Counted from the stretch's first letter, positions 32,687-41,511 are shown. The stretch is DNA of 64,000 nt from Paenibacillus guangzhouensis (GCF_009363075.1 NZ_CP045293.1:3348001-3412000), one strand, 5' to 3'. Made by a program: numbers and translations. The notes: generated from the sequence alone by a model not told the origin.

Positions 32687-32710
32687 TTAAACTGTCCGTT
32701 AGCTTAATCA
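32687..32710 (+). repeat. Dispersed CCCGTTAG element, solo left box
   Basis: TTAAACTGTCCGTTAGCTTAA without hairpin; a LacI gene fragment begins within about 60 bases. Confidence 0.7.
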
Positions 32711-32766
32711 GCGCCGAAAAGGAGGATCCGCGCCGTCTCCTTCTTCCGCATCCATCGTACCACGGG

Positions 32767-33063
32767 TGACTTTATAGATCATTCGGCACGAATACTGTCA
32801 TTCAATTCGGAGTCCTTCAACGATTGCAAAGTACAGGCGTTTCTGTTCCGCAAGATGTTAGCTTAATCGGTTCGGGATTAACCGATCTGGTGAAGGTAAG
32901 CGTTCCTCAATTAACGACTTATTACGTGGAGGATAGCGCGAAGACAAGGATCGTTACGATGTTGATCGACCTCATCAATCACCCAGGTTCGGGAAAAAGA
33001 ACTTACAACTTTACGGAATTCTCCCGATATGAAGGCGGAACTGCGTCGGCTAGAAAATCGTAA
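32767..33063 (+). pseudogene. C-terminal fragment of a LacI-family repressor
   Basis: In one frame: FGTNTVIQFGVLQRL, GVSVPQDVSLIGSGL, VPQLTTYYV and MLIDLINHPG. These are successive elements of the LacI/PurR effector domain (GVSVPQDVSLIG and the PPLTT loop). The DNA-binding N terminus and most of the first subdomain are absent, and a stop codon lies at 32767. Codons are more GC-rich than the neighbours. A relic whose 5' side ends near a solo repeat box. Confidence 0.75.
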
Positions 33064-33253
33064 GTCTTATATCCCCTAGTTCGGAGGATCGCGAATACCT
33101 TTACAGTTGCCGCGTTGTGAGAAATCGGGGAAACCGACTATGTCGCCTATGAAATCCGGAGATATTGGGTTCCAATGCTCGATATCGGGGCAACCTCGTT
33201 CTAGGGAAACGTTCGATCCATCCCAAAGCGGCACCGATAGAAAATAGACAGAT

Positions 33254-33317
33254 GACGTATTATAAATAAGGCCTCCATTCCCACTGCGTTTAAGTGGCAA
33301 TGGAGGCCTTATACGTC
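33254..33317. other. Long inverted repeat / hairpin
   Basis: ATAAGGCCTCCATT and AATGGAGGCCTTAT flank CCACT...AGTGG, giving about 19 paired bases with one mismatch; outer GACGTAT and ATACGTC arms extend it. No T-run follows on the plus strand, so it is not an ordinary terminator. Could be the tip of a small inverted-repeat element. Confidence 0.6.
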
Positions 33318-33507
33318 AAGTCAGTTTTGAGATTCTGTACTGCCAGCACTGATTTTCTATACCAAATGAAAAATTCCTGTCATATCATTGATCCACCTGA
33401 TTACCATGCCCTGTAACATATGTATCTCGGCTGTGCTTTTCTTGTCTTCTCTCTTCGTGCTGTCTCTTTTAGACTATCCTAGTACTATCACATTTACCAT
33501 TTTTCAT

Positions 33508-33603
33508 TAAACTATCCTGCCCGTTACTTCAATGAATAGAGGGACAGCTACTACAGTAACTGCTCTCTGGGTATTCAACAAATGTAACTCCGTTGGCTCA
33601 GTT
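33508..33603 (+). repeat. Dispersed CCCGTTAG element, full unit, type D hairpin, decayed right box
   Basis: Left box CTATCCTGCCCGTTACTTCAATGA, hairpin GGGACAGCTACT..AACTGCTCTCT, right side AATGTAACTCCGTTGGCTCA. Confidence 0.7.
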
Positions 33604-33635
33604 TCTTAGTAGTGTGATTTTAAGTGACTTCAGCA

Positions 33636-33867
33636 TTAGTATTCCATGTAAAGAACCTGGCACGACCAATTTGAATATTTTCTATTTAAATCCTCAAGAA
33701 GCTTTTTCATAATTACTGAATCCCTTGGCAGTACTTTCTTTACATTAGACCAACCAATTATTCATAAAGCTTTAGGCACCAAGAGTCTCTTTTAGGATTG
33801 TATGTAGTTCTTTACTTGTCTGAATTACACTTAAATCCATTTCAATTAATGCTGTTCGTTCCTCCAT
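33636..33867 (-). pseudogene. Barstar-family remnant with internal deletion
   Basis: ATG at 33867 (GAGGTG upstream) begins ERTALIEMDLSVIQTSKEL, then HTILKETLG, the N-terminal barstar pattern (IELD...I.t..ELH..L...LG), then a stop. The barstar C terminus continues in another frame as GWSNVKKVLPRDSVIMKKLLEDLN and ends at 33636. The central FP..YG.N.DA.WD region is missing. Barstar-like proteins inhibit ribonucleases, so this is probably a dead immunity gene. Confidence 0.65.
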
Positions 33868-33910
33868 ATTAAAACACCTCACTTTGAGTTCACTCAAAAG
33901 TCCTCGTTTC

Positions 33911-33934
33911 CACTATTTAATCCGTTAGCTCAAA
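33911..33934 (+). repeat. Dispersed CCCGTTAG element, degenerate solo box
   Basis: CACTATTTAATCCGTTAGCTCAAA keeps CCGTTAGCTCAA but has lost the CTGCC part. Confidence 0.5.
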
Positions 33935-34008
33935 CCTTTTAGAAGCTATGTTCCATTTCATAAATAGATTGATATCATTGATTTGAATCCACTATTTTCC
34001 AGTTATAT

Positions 34009-34289
34009 TCATGATTCACTAAGTACGATTGGTTTAACTATGTGTTTTTCCAACTGTCCTTTTGTTCTTGCAATATACGCAAGTCCTAAAACAGCATTGG
34101 CTCTAACAGCAGAGGATTCATGGCCCGCGAGTCGAGCGCAAACGTCTTGGGCAAATTTCCAATTAGAATGATTCTGTCCTACTGCAAGGGGAGGTTCTGT
34201 AGCTCTTCAAGCTGATTTCTATTTAGAATGTCCATCACTTCTTCAGTTGAGAGGTCATCGAGTGGTTTATATGTTCGTTTTTCGTCCAT
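34009..34289 (-). pseudogene. Frameshifted small HEAT-like protein
   Basis: ATG at 34289 begins DEKRTYKPLDDLSTEEV; a frameshift in the CCTTGCAGTAGG region interrupts it. The second frame continues QNHSNWKFAQDVCARLAGHE, then AVRANAVLGLAYIARTKGQLE, ending at 34009. The W..A...C..L..H....VR..A..GL pattern is a helical-repeat signature also seen in some immunity proteins. The C-terminal end looks shortened. Confidence 0.55.
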
Positions 34290-34340
34290 ATATCTCATCC
34301 TATCCTTGAAGCTGAATAAATTCTCCTTTACAGTTCACTT

Positions 34341-34440
34341 CAACTCCTGTCCGTTAGAATAACGAAAAAAGCAACCGATCAATAATAGGCTGCCTTCTTT
34401 CTTTGATGCTATTAAACTATCGTCTCCCGTTAGTTGAACT
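34341..34440 (+). repeat. Dispersed CCCGTTAG element, full unit, type B hairpin
   Basis: Left box ACTCCTGTCCGTTAG, hairpin AAGCAACCGATC..AGGCTGCCTT, right box TTAAACTATCGTCTCCCGTTAG. Confidence 0.85.
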
Positions 34441-34651
34441 AGCCTCACCAATGTTTTAACACTTAAATATATATAGCAGTTCTTATCTTACTAAGTAGCT
34501 ATGCGAGCCACGGTCTCGAATTCAAAAAACAACATTTAATTTTCCATGTAGCATAAAGAGTACATTTCATAATTAATAAACAATAGCTTATCCCCTACCA
34601 ATCCATAATTTCATATTTTGAATAATCAAAGGGAAAGGAGACGACTCAAAT

Positions 34652-35035
34652 ATGAAAATCCCAATGTCACTCTGTAGCCGATTAGCAACAATTTTAGGTG
34701 GTAAAGGAATGTCTGACGGTAAAAGTTGTTCAATTACGATCGATAGAAAACTGAACGCCAAAGTTCTTGGAAGAAATTATCAAACCGAACACGAAGTCAC
34801 CATTCAATCGCTTAAAAATGGTAAAACACTAAACACGGCGGAAATCACCTTATTACAATCTGAAGTTCAACGTTTTAATGATGCCGCTAGAAAACGTAAT
34901 TTTAAAGTAACTGCAATTCACAACCATTGGTTATTTGATAAGCCTAGACTGATGTATCTTCATCTTGAAATCATTGAAAATCCTATTGTATTCGCTCGAA
35001 AATTAAGATCAGCTTTAAATGTTCTGAAAAAGTAA
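34652..35035 (+). CDS. DUF1259 (LppY/LpqO-like) protein
   Basis: 127 residues, cytosolic. The second half, AEITLLQSEVQRFNDAARKR, then NFKVTAIHNHWLFDKPRLMYLHLE and RKLRSAL, matches the DUF1259 pattern (HNH and PRLMYLH are the hallmark residues). Members are often paired or doubled; this one is a single-domain, short form. ATG at 34652 follows AAAGGAG. It carries its own terminator and has no operon partner. Molecular function is not known. Confidence 0.8.
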   Translation: MKIPMSLCSRLATILGGKGMSDGKSCSITIDRKLNAKVLGRNYQTEHEVTIQSLKNGKTLNTAEITLLQSEVQRFNDAARKRNFKVTAIHNHWLFDKPRLMYLHLEIIENPIVFARKLRSALNVLKK

Positions 35036-35043
35036 ACAAGTTG

Positions 35044-35081
35044 CTAGGCGTTCGGATTTAGTCTGAACGCCTCTTTTTTTT
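35044..35081 (+). terminator. Intrinsic terminator of the DUF1259 gene
   Basis: AGGCGTTC..GAACGCCT stem followed by CTTTTTTTT. Confidence 0.9.
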
Positions 35082-35155
35082 CGATCAGATAAATTAACCT
35101 TAACCTCTGCGCGATATACATTTCATTTAACTTTGCATTTCAGAATGCGAAACTG

Positions 35156-35512
35156 TTATACCGGAGACTTTTGGGTTCTTCCGCTATTGATTAACCAAAG
35201 ATGAACAAAATACTCGATCACGGCTAAAAGTGCACCAATCAAAACAGCGCCTAAAAAGGTTACATATGCAGTAGTGAACCAGTTTGAAATAAAATACACA
35301 ATAAGCACGGTAGCTGCAAAATCCATTAAGGTGCTAACCCACAATGTTCCCTTTTTTAGAAGAATGTACTCCATGAGTACTCCCACGATTGCTAAGATCA
35401 ACCCTACGGTAACGGGCTGATAATAACCACTATATTCTATACCTGGAATTAACCAGGCAGACAAAATCATACCAATGGGACATATAAAAATTTTCAGTAA
35501 TAAACTGGACAT
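35156..35512 (-). CDS. DUF2512-type four-helix membrane protein
   Basis: 118 residues with four hydrophobic helices (about 5-25, 30-50, 60-80, 87-107). The pattern GMILSAWLIPGIEYSGYYQP and DFAATVLIVYFISNW agrees with DUF2512 (YndM-like) proteins of Bacillales. ATG at 35512 follows AGGAGAG. Function unknown. Confidence 0.75.
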   Translation of the reverse strand: MSSLLLKIFICPIGMILSAWLIPGIEYSGYYQPVTVGLILAIVGVLMEYILLKKGTLWVSTLMDFAATVLIVYFISNWFTTAYVTFLGAVLIGALLAVIEYFVHLWLINSGRTQKSPV

Positions 35513-35642
35513 TTAACTCTCTCCTAATTCGTTATGGTATAAGTTTCCGTTTTTGACCTCATCATTATGATTGTGCTGGGGTAGTAATTGATAGTCATTA
35601 TTTGACTAATAAATTGTTTTAATGCATTATTGACAAATTACG

Positions 35643-35890
35643 AAGCCTTATCAGGTTGTATTTTTAAAAAAACTAACAATCCTGCTAGGGCGTCAACTAC
35701 GCTCATGACACCAAAATACCCATAAATCCTATCCATTTCATTCGTTGTTTACTTTTTCCAATTATTTTACCTCCGATAAAGGAAGCGGTACACAATACCG
35801 CAAGTGGAATCGCAAGCACTAATCCTTTGGTGACCCCGTTTACGTGATATTTACTTTCTAATTCTTCCGACAAGTAAAAAAGTATTTAGG
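35643..35890 (-). pseudogene. MFS transporter remnant
   Basis: One frame reads ILFYLSEELESKYHVNGVTK, GLVLAIPLAVLCTASFIGGK and RMKWIGFMGIL, the loop 6-7 and helix 7 region of DHA1 drug exporters. It is closed on both sides by stops (VILFTVS-stop; ILVS-stop), with a frameshifted continuation into LAGLLVFLKIQPD. No intact start. Dead efflux gene. Confidence 0.6.
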
Positions 35891-36029
35891 AAACCGTGAA
35901 TAGAATTACTTTTTTAGTATTTCTACCTTAGGGCCTTAAATTCAGGAAGGAATTTATATTCTTGATGTACTGAACCTTCGTATAGAACAGCCTCTATCAC
36001 GATCTTTTACTTTAAACTGTTCAACAAAA

Positions 36030-37163
36030 CTAGGGCTTCAAAACGACTTTAATACAATTGTCTTCTCGATTATTAAAGATCTTATAAGCATGATCCGCTT
36101 GATCTAGTGGCAAACGGTGCGTAATTATATCTTTTGGATCAAAGACGCCTGATGTAATTTTATTGAGTAGCTCTGGCATGTAATGTATCACGGGGGCTTG
36201 TCCCATCTTTAAAGTAATATTTCTTGCGAAAAAAGCCCCGAGCGGGAACAAGTTGTAGTTTCCTCCATAGACTCCGGTAATCTGTACCGTTCCGCATTTA
36301 CGAACTGCTTTCGTAGAGATTTGAATGGGACCAAGTGTTCCGCCCTGCAACTTCAATTTTTGCTCTATATATTCGAGTGGTGATTTTTTGCCGTCCATAC
36401 CAACACAGTCAATGATAACGTCGGCTCCTCCGCTCGTTATTTCCTTTAAATATTCCCCCATATCATCGTGTTGTGTAAAATCAAAGGTTTCAACATGATT
36501 TAATCGTTTTGCATGATGAAGCCTATATTGTAAATAATCTACTGCTATGACTCTTTTTGCTCCCTTCATCCACGCGAATTTCTGTGCCATCAGTCCAACA
36601 GGCCCGCATCCCAATACGATCACGGTGTCCCCTGATTTTACACCTGCATGATCAACGCTCCAATATGCTGTTGGAAGTACATCCGACAAGAAGAGTAAAG
36701 ATTCATCTTCGAGTTCACAGGAAGGCGGAATCACGAAAGGTGTAAAATTCCCATAAGGCACTCGCAAAAATTGTGCTTGTCCCCCTGGATAATTACCGAA
36801 CTTCTCTGAGTATCCGAAGTAACCTCCTGAATCATAATGTGGATTGCTATGATCGCATTGGCTCTCCATATTATGTTTGCAATAGTGGCATTCACCGCAC
36901 GATACGTTGAAAGGGAGAACAACTCTATCCCCTTTTTGGACCTTAGTAACCTCAGGACCAACTTCTTCTACAATTCCCATCGGCTCATGTCCAATGATAT
37001 AATCTTTTGGTAACGGGAAGTTCCCTTGATATAAGTGTAAATCCGAACCACATATCGCTGTCGATGTAATTCGCACTAAGATGTCGTCTCTTTTCTCTAT
37101 GGTTGGATCCGGAACTTCTTTGACAACAATTTCTTTAGGACCCTGGTATGTAACAGCTTTCAT
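36030..37163 (-). CDS. Zinc-dependent alcohol dehydrogenase, formaldehyde-dehydrogenase-like
   Basis: 377 residues, full length for the medium-chain dehydrogenase family. Catalytic zinc ligands Cys38 (ICGSDLHLY), His59-Glu60 (GHEP) and a later Cys; structural zinc Cys89, Cys92, Cys95, Cys103. The Rossmann motif VIVLGCGPVGLMAQKF is at about 183-198. It has the insertion (YFGYSEKFGNYPGGQAQFLRV) seen in the glutathione-independent formaldehyde dehydrogenase/threonine dehydrogenase-like subgroup. NAD-dependent oxidation of an alcohol or aldehyde is expected. Monocistronic; start ATG at 37163. Confidence 0.9.
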   Translation of the reverse strand: MKAVTYQGPKEIVVKEVPDPTIEKRDDILVRITSTAICGSDLHLYQGNFPLPKDYIIGHEPMGIVEEVGPEVTKVQKGDRVVLPFNVSCGECHYCKHNMESQCDHSNPHYDSGGYFGYSEKFGNYPGGQAQFLRVPYGNFTPFVIPPSCELEDESLLFLSDVLPTAYWSVDHAGVKSGDTVIVLGCGPVGLMAQKFAWMKGAKRVIAVDYLQYRLHHAKRLNHVETFDFTQHDDMGEYLKEITSGGADVIIDCVGMDGKKSPLEYIEQKLKLQGGTLGPIQISTKAVRKCGTVQITGVYGGNYNLFPLGAFFARNITLKMGQAPVIHYMPELLNKITSGVFDPKDIITHRLPLDQADHAYKIFNNREDNCIKVVLKP

Positions 37164-37316
37164 AAATAATGCACCCCATTGTATTGGTATTTATCTTACT
37201 TTGTAAGAAACAACGTAATAATATACTCTCCTTTTATTGCATTATTTAACATGTGTATTTTCACTTTGCTTCAACCACTCTAATTATGGATTTAAAATTA
37301 AGAGGAGGTAACAAAA

Positions 37317-37670
37317 ATGCCGTATCAATCTACTCAACAAATTAAAAACACAATTCAACAGCTAATTCATCAAACGGAGCAGGCAAGTCAGAATTACCAA
37401 CGCTTGCTGCAACAGGAACAGCAAAATGCTCAGCAGTTAGAACAATTGGCTCAACGCGAAAGACAAGCAGCCAATACGATTCAAACGGCCCTTCAAGGAC
37501 ATCAGGTTGCTATCCAGCAACTACAATCAATGATCCAAGTCTGTAACCAACTCGAGAGTAACTCTAATAATTTCATGAATAACAACACACATATCGGATA
37601 TAACCAGAACTATGCAGCTCAAACACATACAGGTTTCGGTTTCAATAACCAATTTTCTGATCATCGTTAA
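37317..37670 (+). CDS. Gln/Asn-rich coiled-coil small protein
   Basis: 117 residues. Residues 5-80 form a heptad-rich helix (IKNTIQQLIHQTEQASQNYQ, LLQQEQQNAQQLEQLAQRER), very rich in Gln; the tail (NNFMNNNTHIGYNQNY) is Asn-rich. No signal or membrane segment. It resembles small spore- or coat-associated coiled-coil proteins of Bacillales, but that is only compositional. AGGAGG seven to nine bases upstream of ATG. Own terminator follows directly. Confidence 0.7.
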   Translation: MPYQSTQQIKNTIQQLIHQTEQASQNYQRLLQQEQQNAQQLEQLAQRERQAANTIQTALQGHQVAIQQLQSMIQVCNQLESNSNNFMNNNTHIGYNQNYAAQTHTGFGFNNQFSDHR

Positions 37671-37677
37671 ATCAAAC

Positions 37678-37709
37678 AAAAAGAAGCCCTGTTGTTTCAG
37701 GGCTTTTTA
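37678..37709 (+). terminator. Intrinsic terminator of the coiled-coil protein gene
   Basis: AAGCCCTG..CAGGGCTT stem followed by TTTAT. Confidence 0.85.
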
Positions 37710-38087
37710 TCTGTACTTTGACTTACATTGATAAAGCTCGATGTGCATTTTGTACATCAGTTGCAAGCAATTCTATGCCGAAATCATCCATATTAGAAAA
37801 AAGCCTCGGATCACTCCAAAGTCATAATTTAGTACAATATTTAACATTTATTTTTTTTATTCTTCATGTTATTTTATTTAAGAAGATAGTTTCTTTCTTC
37901 ATAACCTTTTATTCTTCTCCAGATGTTAATTCATCTGGAGTTTTTTAATCTAAATTTTGATTAATCTAATCAACGTTGTGTTGATTCACTTTACCTCGTC
38001 GCTGTCACATTGAACCAGAACAGAATTACCATTGTTAATATAATTATTACTTAGCTCTAATCTGTTATCGGCTTACAACTAATCCAT
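37710..38087. other. Gene-poor stretch
   Basis: It holds a terminator hairpin at 37916-37947. On the minus strand at about 37720-37830 there is a short reading stretch (FSNMDDFGIELLATDVQNAH) that looks like a gene tail of unknown origin. No complete gene. Confidence 0.35.
37916..37947 (+). terminator. Orphan intrinsic terminator
   Basis: CTCCAGATG..CATCTGGAG stem followed by TTTTTT. No intact gene precedes it on the plus strand. Confidence 0.75.
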
Positions 38088-38383
38088 TTAACTCCGTATC
38101 CTAACCACACCAAACTGAATAGGTTGAATGACCTCAGTTGAAGGATCAAATGTGATTAATATATACACCCCAAACTCCTTACCTTCTTTGCTTCTCAGCC
38201 ATAGCTTGAATTTCTCTACTTTTTTGGCGTGAGTTCAGTACGACCAATGTGCTTATAATCAATTATGTCTGCTTTATATCGTTTTTGTGTTTCTTTTACT
38301 ACCACTGTACCCCATTTTGCGTATTCAGGCGCCGCTTCCAACGAAACAGTAGAAGTAATAAACAGTGCTATTAGGCATTTCAT
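38088..38383 (-). pseudogene. DUF3889 protein, frameshifted
   Basis: ATG at 38383 opens a short secreted protein: a weak signal, then PEYAKWGTVVVKETQKRYKA and IIDYKHIGRTEL. After a one-base change in an A/T run near 38220 it continues in another frame as VEKFKLWLRSKEGKEFGVYI and ITFDPSTEVIQP, ending at 38088. The AKWG...YP.A.I.DY.H.GR and EKFKLWLR..EFGV.V patterns are those of DUF3889. Recent-looking single frameshift. Confidence 0.75.
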
Positions 38384-38412
38384 CAATCTTTTTATAAGAC
38401 AAACCTCGTTTT

Positions 38413-38473
38413 TAAACTATTCTGCCGGTTACCTTCAATGAAAACAGCAGCTGATCGTTTGACCAGCTGCTGC
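38413..38473 (+). repeat. Dispersed CCCGTTAG element, left box plus type C hairpin
   Basis: CTATTCTGCCGGTTACCTTCAATGA followed by CAGCAGCTGATCG..CCAGCTGCTG. The right box is lost. Confidence 0.75.
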
Positions 38474-38534
38474 CTATCCCTTCTCTTAAAGCACACGAAC
38501 AGCACACTTGAGGATTATTCAGTGGTAGTAAGGT

Positions 38535-39047
38535 TTATTGTTCTTCTGGTCTTTTGATTTGTAAAGGGGGAGGAATAAGCCAACCTTTTTCTTTATTCAT
38601 TTGTAGAATACGACCACCTAATGCAGTTTTGGTGAGATGATATTTGGCAAATAAAGCGCCAATGTCTTCTCTAATGGATTGCCCCATGACTGTACTACAA
38701 GCAACAATACCCATAGATGTATCAGCAGCGATTTTTGCTGCGATTTCTGGGTCAGTGAATCTTGCGCCAATAGGAATATCTTCAAGGTTGGCTGGGGGTC
38801 TAACAGGTAATACAGGTGCAGGCGCAATTCCGTTATCAGTCAGTAATTTATCGCATTCTTTGATTTCCAACTCTGCTTGATTGATAAGATCTTCCAAGAT
38901 TTTTTTAAGATCTTTATCACCAGCATGATAAGAGAATGCTTGGTAGCAAGATACAGAGCCGCGCGCTGCTACAGAAGCCATCCATACATTATAGATTTCA
39001 CCAAAGTGCATTGGTTCATCTTTTGGATTTCCACTTAGAATACCCAT
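38535..39047 (-). CDS. DUF3231 protein
   Basis: 170 residues, a single copy of the ferritin-like helical unit seen twice in longer DUF3231 proteins of Bacillales: MHFGEIYNVWMASVAARGSV, CYQAFSYHAGDKDLKKILED, then a Pro-rich loop (PAPVLPVRPPANLEDIP) and EIAAKIAADTSMGIVACSTV. Soluble, no signal. It is common in spore formers with no proven function. ATG at 39047 follows AAAGGAG. Confidence 0.8.
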   Translation of the reverse strand: MGILSGNPKDEPMHFGEIYNVWMASVAARGSVSCYQAFSYHAGDKDLKKILEDLINQAELEIKECDKLLTDNGIAPAPVLPVRPPANLEDIPIGARFTDPEIAAKIAADTSMGIVACSTVMGQSIREDIGALFAKYHLTKTALGGRILQMNKEKGWLIPPPLQIKRPEEQ

Positions 39048-39724
39048 TTATCTAACTCCTTTTTTTGTAATATACATTCTGACTAGGGGTGAGGAGATAC
39101 ACAACGATATTATCGACAACCACGAAACGTTATGTACCACAATATAATAACCTAAAAAAATTTAAGTATTCATATGTTGAATAAGCTAGGGAGGGGAAAG
39201 CCAGATGGGATTAAAGCAAAAAACCGGATTATGTGAGAATATAATCCGGGTACAATTTAAGATAATAGAACGTACAACAACTCACGAAATCACTTGTTAA
39301 TTTTGCTCACCGAACAATACCATTGGGAATATTGTTCGGTGTTATAAACACAAAACAAATATCTAGAACATGACATCATTTATTGTTTTGTGACAACTAT
39401 ATGATACCCAATTTCAATTGAAATTATCATGATAGCAGGAAGTAGTGGGTTGGCTAGTGACAGAAAGACGGCTTTATATAAGATGGCTAATTCATGCTTC
39501 TTCGAAAGAAATATGGAATTTCTACACTTCTTCGAATCAAAACCAGCATTTTAGTTGAACCACAAAAAAAATGCGTGGAGACATTTAAGTTCCATGCATT
39601 TTTTATGAAAATCAGCATTGTAGATGGAGGACCCGCATCTTTTATATGCAAAAAGGAGGACTATGTTAAAACACAAGCCTCGCAATCTTTTCAGGAGGCA
39701 ATCCTAAATTATTTTATCACGTTT
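39048..39724. other. Intergenic region with two hairpins
   Basis: Perfect hairpin CACCGAACAATA..TATTGTTCGGTG at 39308-39342 (no T-run) and a bidirectional terminator-like hairpin at 39563-39605. No gene seen. Confidence 0.5.
39563..39605. terminator. Bidirectional hairpin, possibly part of a second repeated motif
   Basis: AAAAAAATGCGTGGA..TTCCATGCATTTTTT. A closely similar hairpin with similar downstream bases occurs at 41634-41666. Confidence 0.55.
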
Positions 39725-39913
39725 TTACTTCTCAAAGTGGTTAATTGCTCGAATTGCTCTGGCAATGTCTGGAAGACTGTTAGCCAACGCATCTTCAGCA
39801 CGTTCAAGATTCCCACGGGCAACAAATCGCTTCGCTGCTTTCAAATCCCGAATTGCTCCGTTGATCGCTAAAGTGCAGCTATTGCACGATGGGGCGGGGG
39901 CCGTCGCTCTCAT
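39725..39913 (-). CDS. Small AINGAIKDL-family protein A
   Basis: 62 residues. N terminus MRATAPAPSCNSCT is unique; from residue 16 on it carries the core LAINGAIRDLKAAKRFVARG, NLERAEDALANSLPDIARAI, RAINHFEK, shared with the genes at 39980-40219 and 40449-40700. The core looks like a two-helix TPR-like hairpin. The CxxC near the N terminus recurs as Cys pairs in the other two. Strong AAGGAGG precedes ATG. Family not recognised; role unknown. Confidence 0.75.
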   Translation of the reverse strand: MRATAPAPSCNSCTLAINGAIRDLKAAKRFVARGNLERAEDALANSLPDIARAIRAINHFEK

Positions 39914-39979
39914 TTAGAGTCCTCCTTTTGATTTGATTCTTCCTTTTCTTATATGACCTACCCTCGTTTTCCGCTCCGA

Positions 39980-40219
39980 TCACCGCTTACTCAGTTTGCG
40001 CTCAGCGCGATTAATTCCACGAATTGCCTTGGCGATGTCAGGAAGGCTATTTGCAATCGCATTTTCAGCACGTTCAAATCGCTTTTGTGAAAGAAAGCGC
40101 TTTGCTGCTTGCAAATCCTTAATTGCACCATTGATTGCTGTGACTTCGGGAGTGGGGGGAGGGGGAAAGATATCCTTTACGGATACTGCCCTCTTGTTCT
40201 TTTTACATGAACACGCCAT
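39980..40219 (-). CDS. Small AINGAIKDL-family protein B
   Basis: 79 residues: MACSCKKNKRAV, a Pro-rich linker (PPPPTPEVT), then TAINGAIKDLQAAKRFLSQK and FERAENAIANSLPDIAKAIR. GGAGG nine bases before ATG. Same strand as protein A, 66 bases apart, so probably co-transcribed. Confidence 0.75.
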   Translation of the reverse strand: MACSCKKNKRAVSVKDIFPPPPTPEVTAINGAIKDLQAAKRFLSQKRFERAENAIANSLPDIAKAIRGINRAERKLSKR

Positions 40220-40448
40220 GAAATCTGCACCTCCTTCTTTTCGTTAACAGTAGATGCAGATTACAGGAATTTGGAATGGACGAAGTACATGTAGACAGCT
40301 TAAATTCGGTACATCTTTTTTCCTTTTGCCATCCTCCATTTCTTTTCATCTTATACTCGATATCAAAAGCGTTTTTTCACTTACGTGATACGAACCTTGG
40401 CAAGTGAAGTTAGACTAGCATATATTGCTTGACAAAGGAGGTGATACT

Positions 40449-40700
40449 ATGCATTCTAAAAACAGTAAAAAAGTTAAAACACGCAAAGATAGTGTGATCA
40501 TTTCGCAGCCAAGACCACCGTTTTGCTTCGAGTGTTCACAGTATGCCCAGACTGCAATCAATGGCGCTATAAAGGATTTACGAGCAGCAAAGCGATTTCT
40601 TTCCCTTGGGAGATTTGAGCGGGCTGAAACTGCTCTAGCTAATAGTCTCCCTGACATTGCCAAAGCAATTCGTAACATTAACCGTATAGAACGCCATTAG
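40449..40700 (+). CDS. Small AINGAIKDL-family protein C
   Basis: 83 residues, divergent from A and B. The N terminus is Lys/Ser-rich (HSKNSKKVKTRKDSVI), then PPFCFECSQYAQ (CxxC), then TAINGAIKDLRAAKRFLSLG and FERAETALANSLPDIAKAIR. ATG at 40449 is preferred because AAGGAGGTGATACT precedes it. It ends in its own terminator. Confidence 0.75.
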   Translation: MHSKNSKKVKTRKDSVIISQPRPPFCFECSQYAQTAINGAIKDLRAAKRFLSLGRFERAETALANSLPDIAKAIRNINRIERH

Positions 40701-40740
40701 AAAAAGACGGTTTGCTTACTTATGGTAAACTGTCTTTTAA
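40701..40740 (+). terminator. Intrinsic terminator of protein C gene
   Basis: AAAGACGGTTTGC..GTAAACTGTCTTTT stem with T-run. Confidence 0.8.
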
Positions 40741-40929
40741 AAGGAGGTTTTTGACAATCATACCTCCATTAAGAATAATCCTCCCATTAGTATAGCTCCT
40801 CCCCCTAGGGACGTCTTTCGACGCCCCACAAGCAGTTTAGATCAAAAATTTCGCCTCACTTGTAGTGATGCAGATATAACTTTCTTATAAAAATTAGCGG
40901 GCTTCCGAAGCCTACTCGAAAATTGAAAT
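40741..40929. other. Intergenic, nothing supported
   Basis: A lone AAGGAGG at 40740-40746 has no open frame behind it. No gene, RNA or clear site was recognised here or at 41006-41242. Confidence 0.3.
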
Positions 40930-41005
40930 TCAACTATCCTACCCGTTAGCGCAACGCGGCTGCCGATCGATGCCGGAAGCCGCGTTTTTGTATATTTATT
41001 AAGAG
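40930..41005 (+). repeat. Dispersed CCCGTTAG element, left box plus type A hairpin with T-run
   Basis: TCAACTATCCTACCCGTTAG, then GCGGCTGCCGATCGATGCCG..CCGC followed by GTTTTTG. The right box is reduced to TTTATTAAG. Confidence 0.85.
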
Positions 41006-41242
41006 CCTAGCACCGTCACTCCACCTCTTCAGACGAGCACGAAGTACAGCAATTACTCTAGTTGCCGAACGAGAAAATGCACCCGCAAATCCTTTAATCT
41101 TTTTGGACTACTCGTTCGTTCTTCTTTTATCTAATATCTCATTTACCGGCTATATACGTTCTTATTTTAACTTAAGCTTAAATCGTTTGAATTATGAGAA
41201 AGGTACCATCGATATTATCTTTTACAAAATCTTCAAGACGCC

Positions 41243-41278
41243 GTAAAGGGTGCAGATTTCCCCTGCACCCTGGTTTAC
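41243..41278 (-). terminator. Terminator of the glycine-zipper gene
   Basis: AGGGTGCAG..CTGCACCCT stem on the minus strand followed by TTTA. Confidence 0.7.
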
Positions 41279-41295
41279 TACACTAAATAGTGGAA

Positions 41296-41511
41296 CTAGT
41301 CCTGTTTATCTTGTTCATTTCCATTATTATCAACGGTATCGCCTACTTTATTACCCAGCGAAGCACCTACAATACCACCTACAACGGTTCCCACAGGACC
41401 CAAAGCTGAACCGACTACAGCCCCCATGGCACCACCACCCACTGCTCCTACTGCCTCCCCGGCACCTACATCAGAATCATCGTTTCGGTTACGGTCGTTG
41501 TTTTTAGCCAT
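41296..41511 (-). CDS. Small glycine-zipper protein
   Basis: 71 residues. After a charged N terminus (AKNNDRNRNDDSDVG) it has AVGAVGGGAMGAVVGSALGP, VGTVVGGIVGASLG, a glycine-zipper helix pair that can insert in membranes, then an acidic tail. No signal peptide. ATG at 41511 is chosen because GAGGAG precedes it by ten bases. Glycine-zipper proteins of this size are common near the forespore or cell envelope; no function is known. Confidence 0.7.
   Translation of the reverse strand: MAKNNDRNRNDDSDVGAGEAVGAVGGGAMGAVVGSALGPVGTVVGGIVGASLGNKVGDTVDNNGNEQDKQD

Noticed and set aside
39494-39871. Plus-strand frame of 125 codons
   Set aside because: It runs through a terminator hairpin and antisense to a real small gene at 39725-39913.
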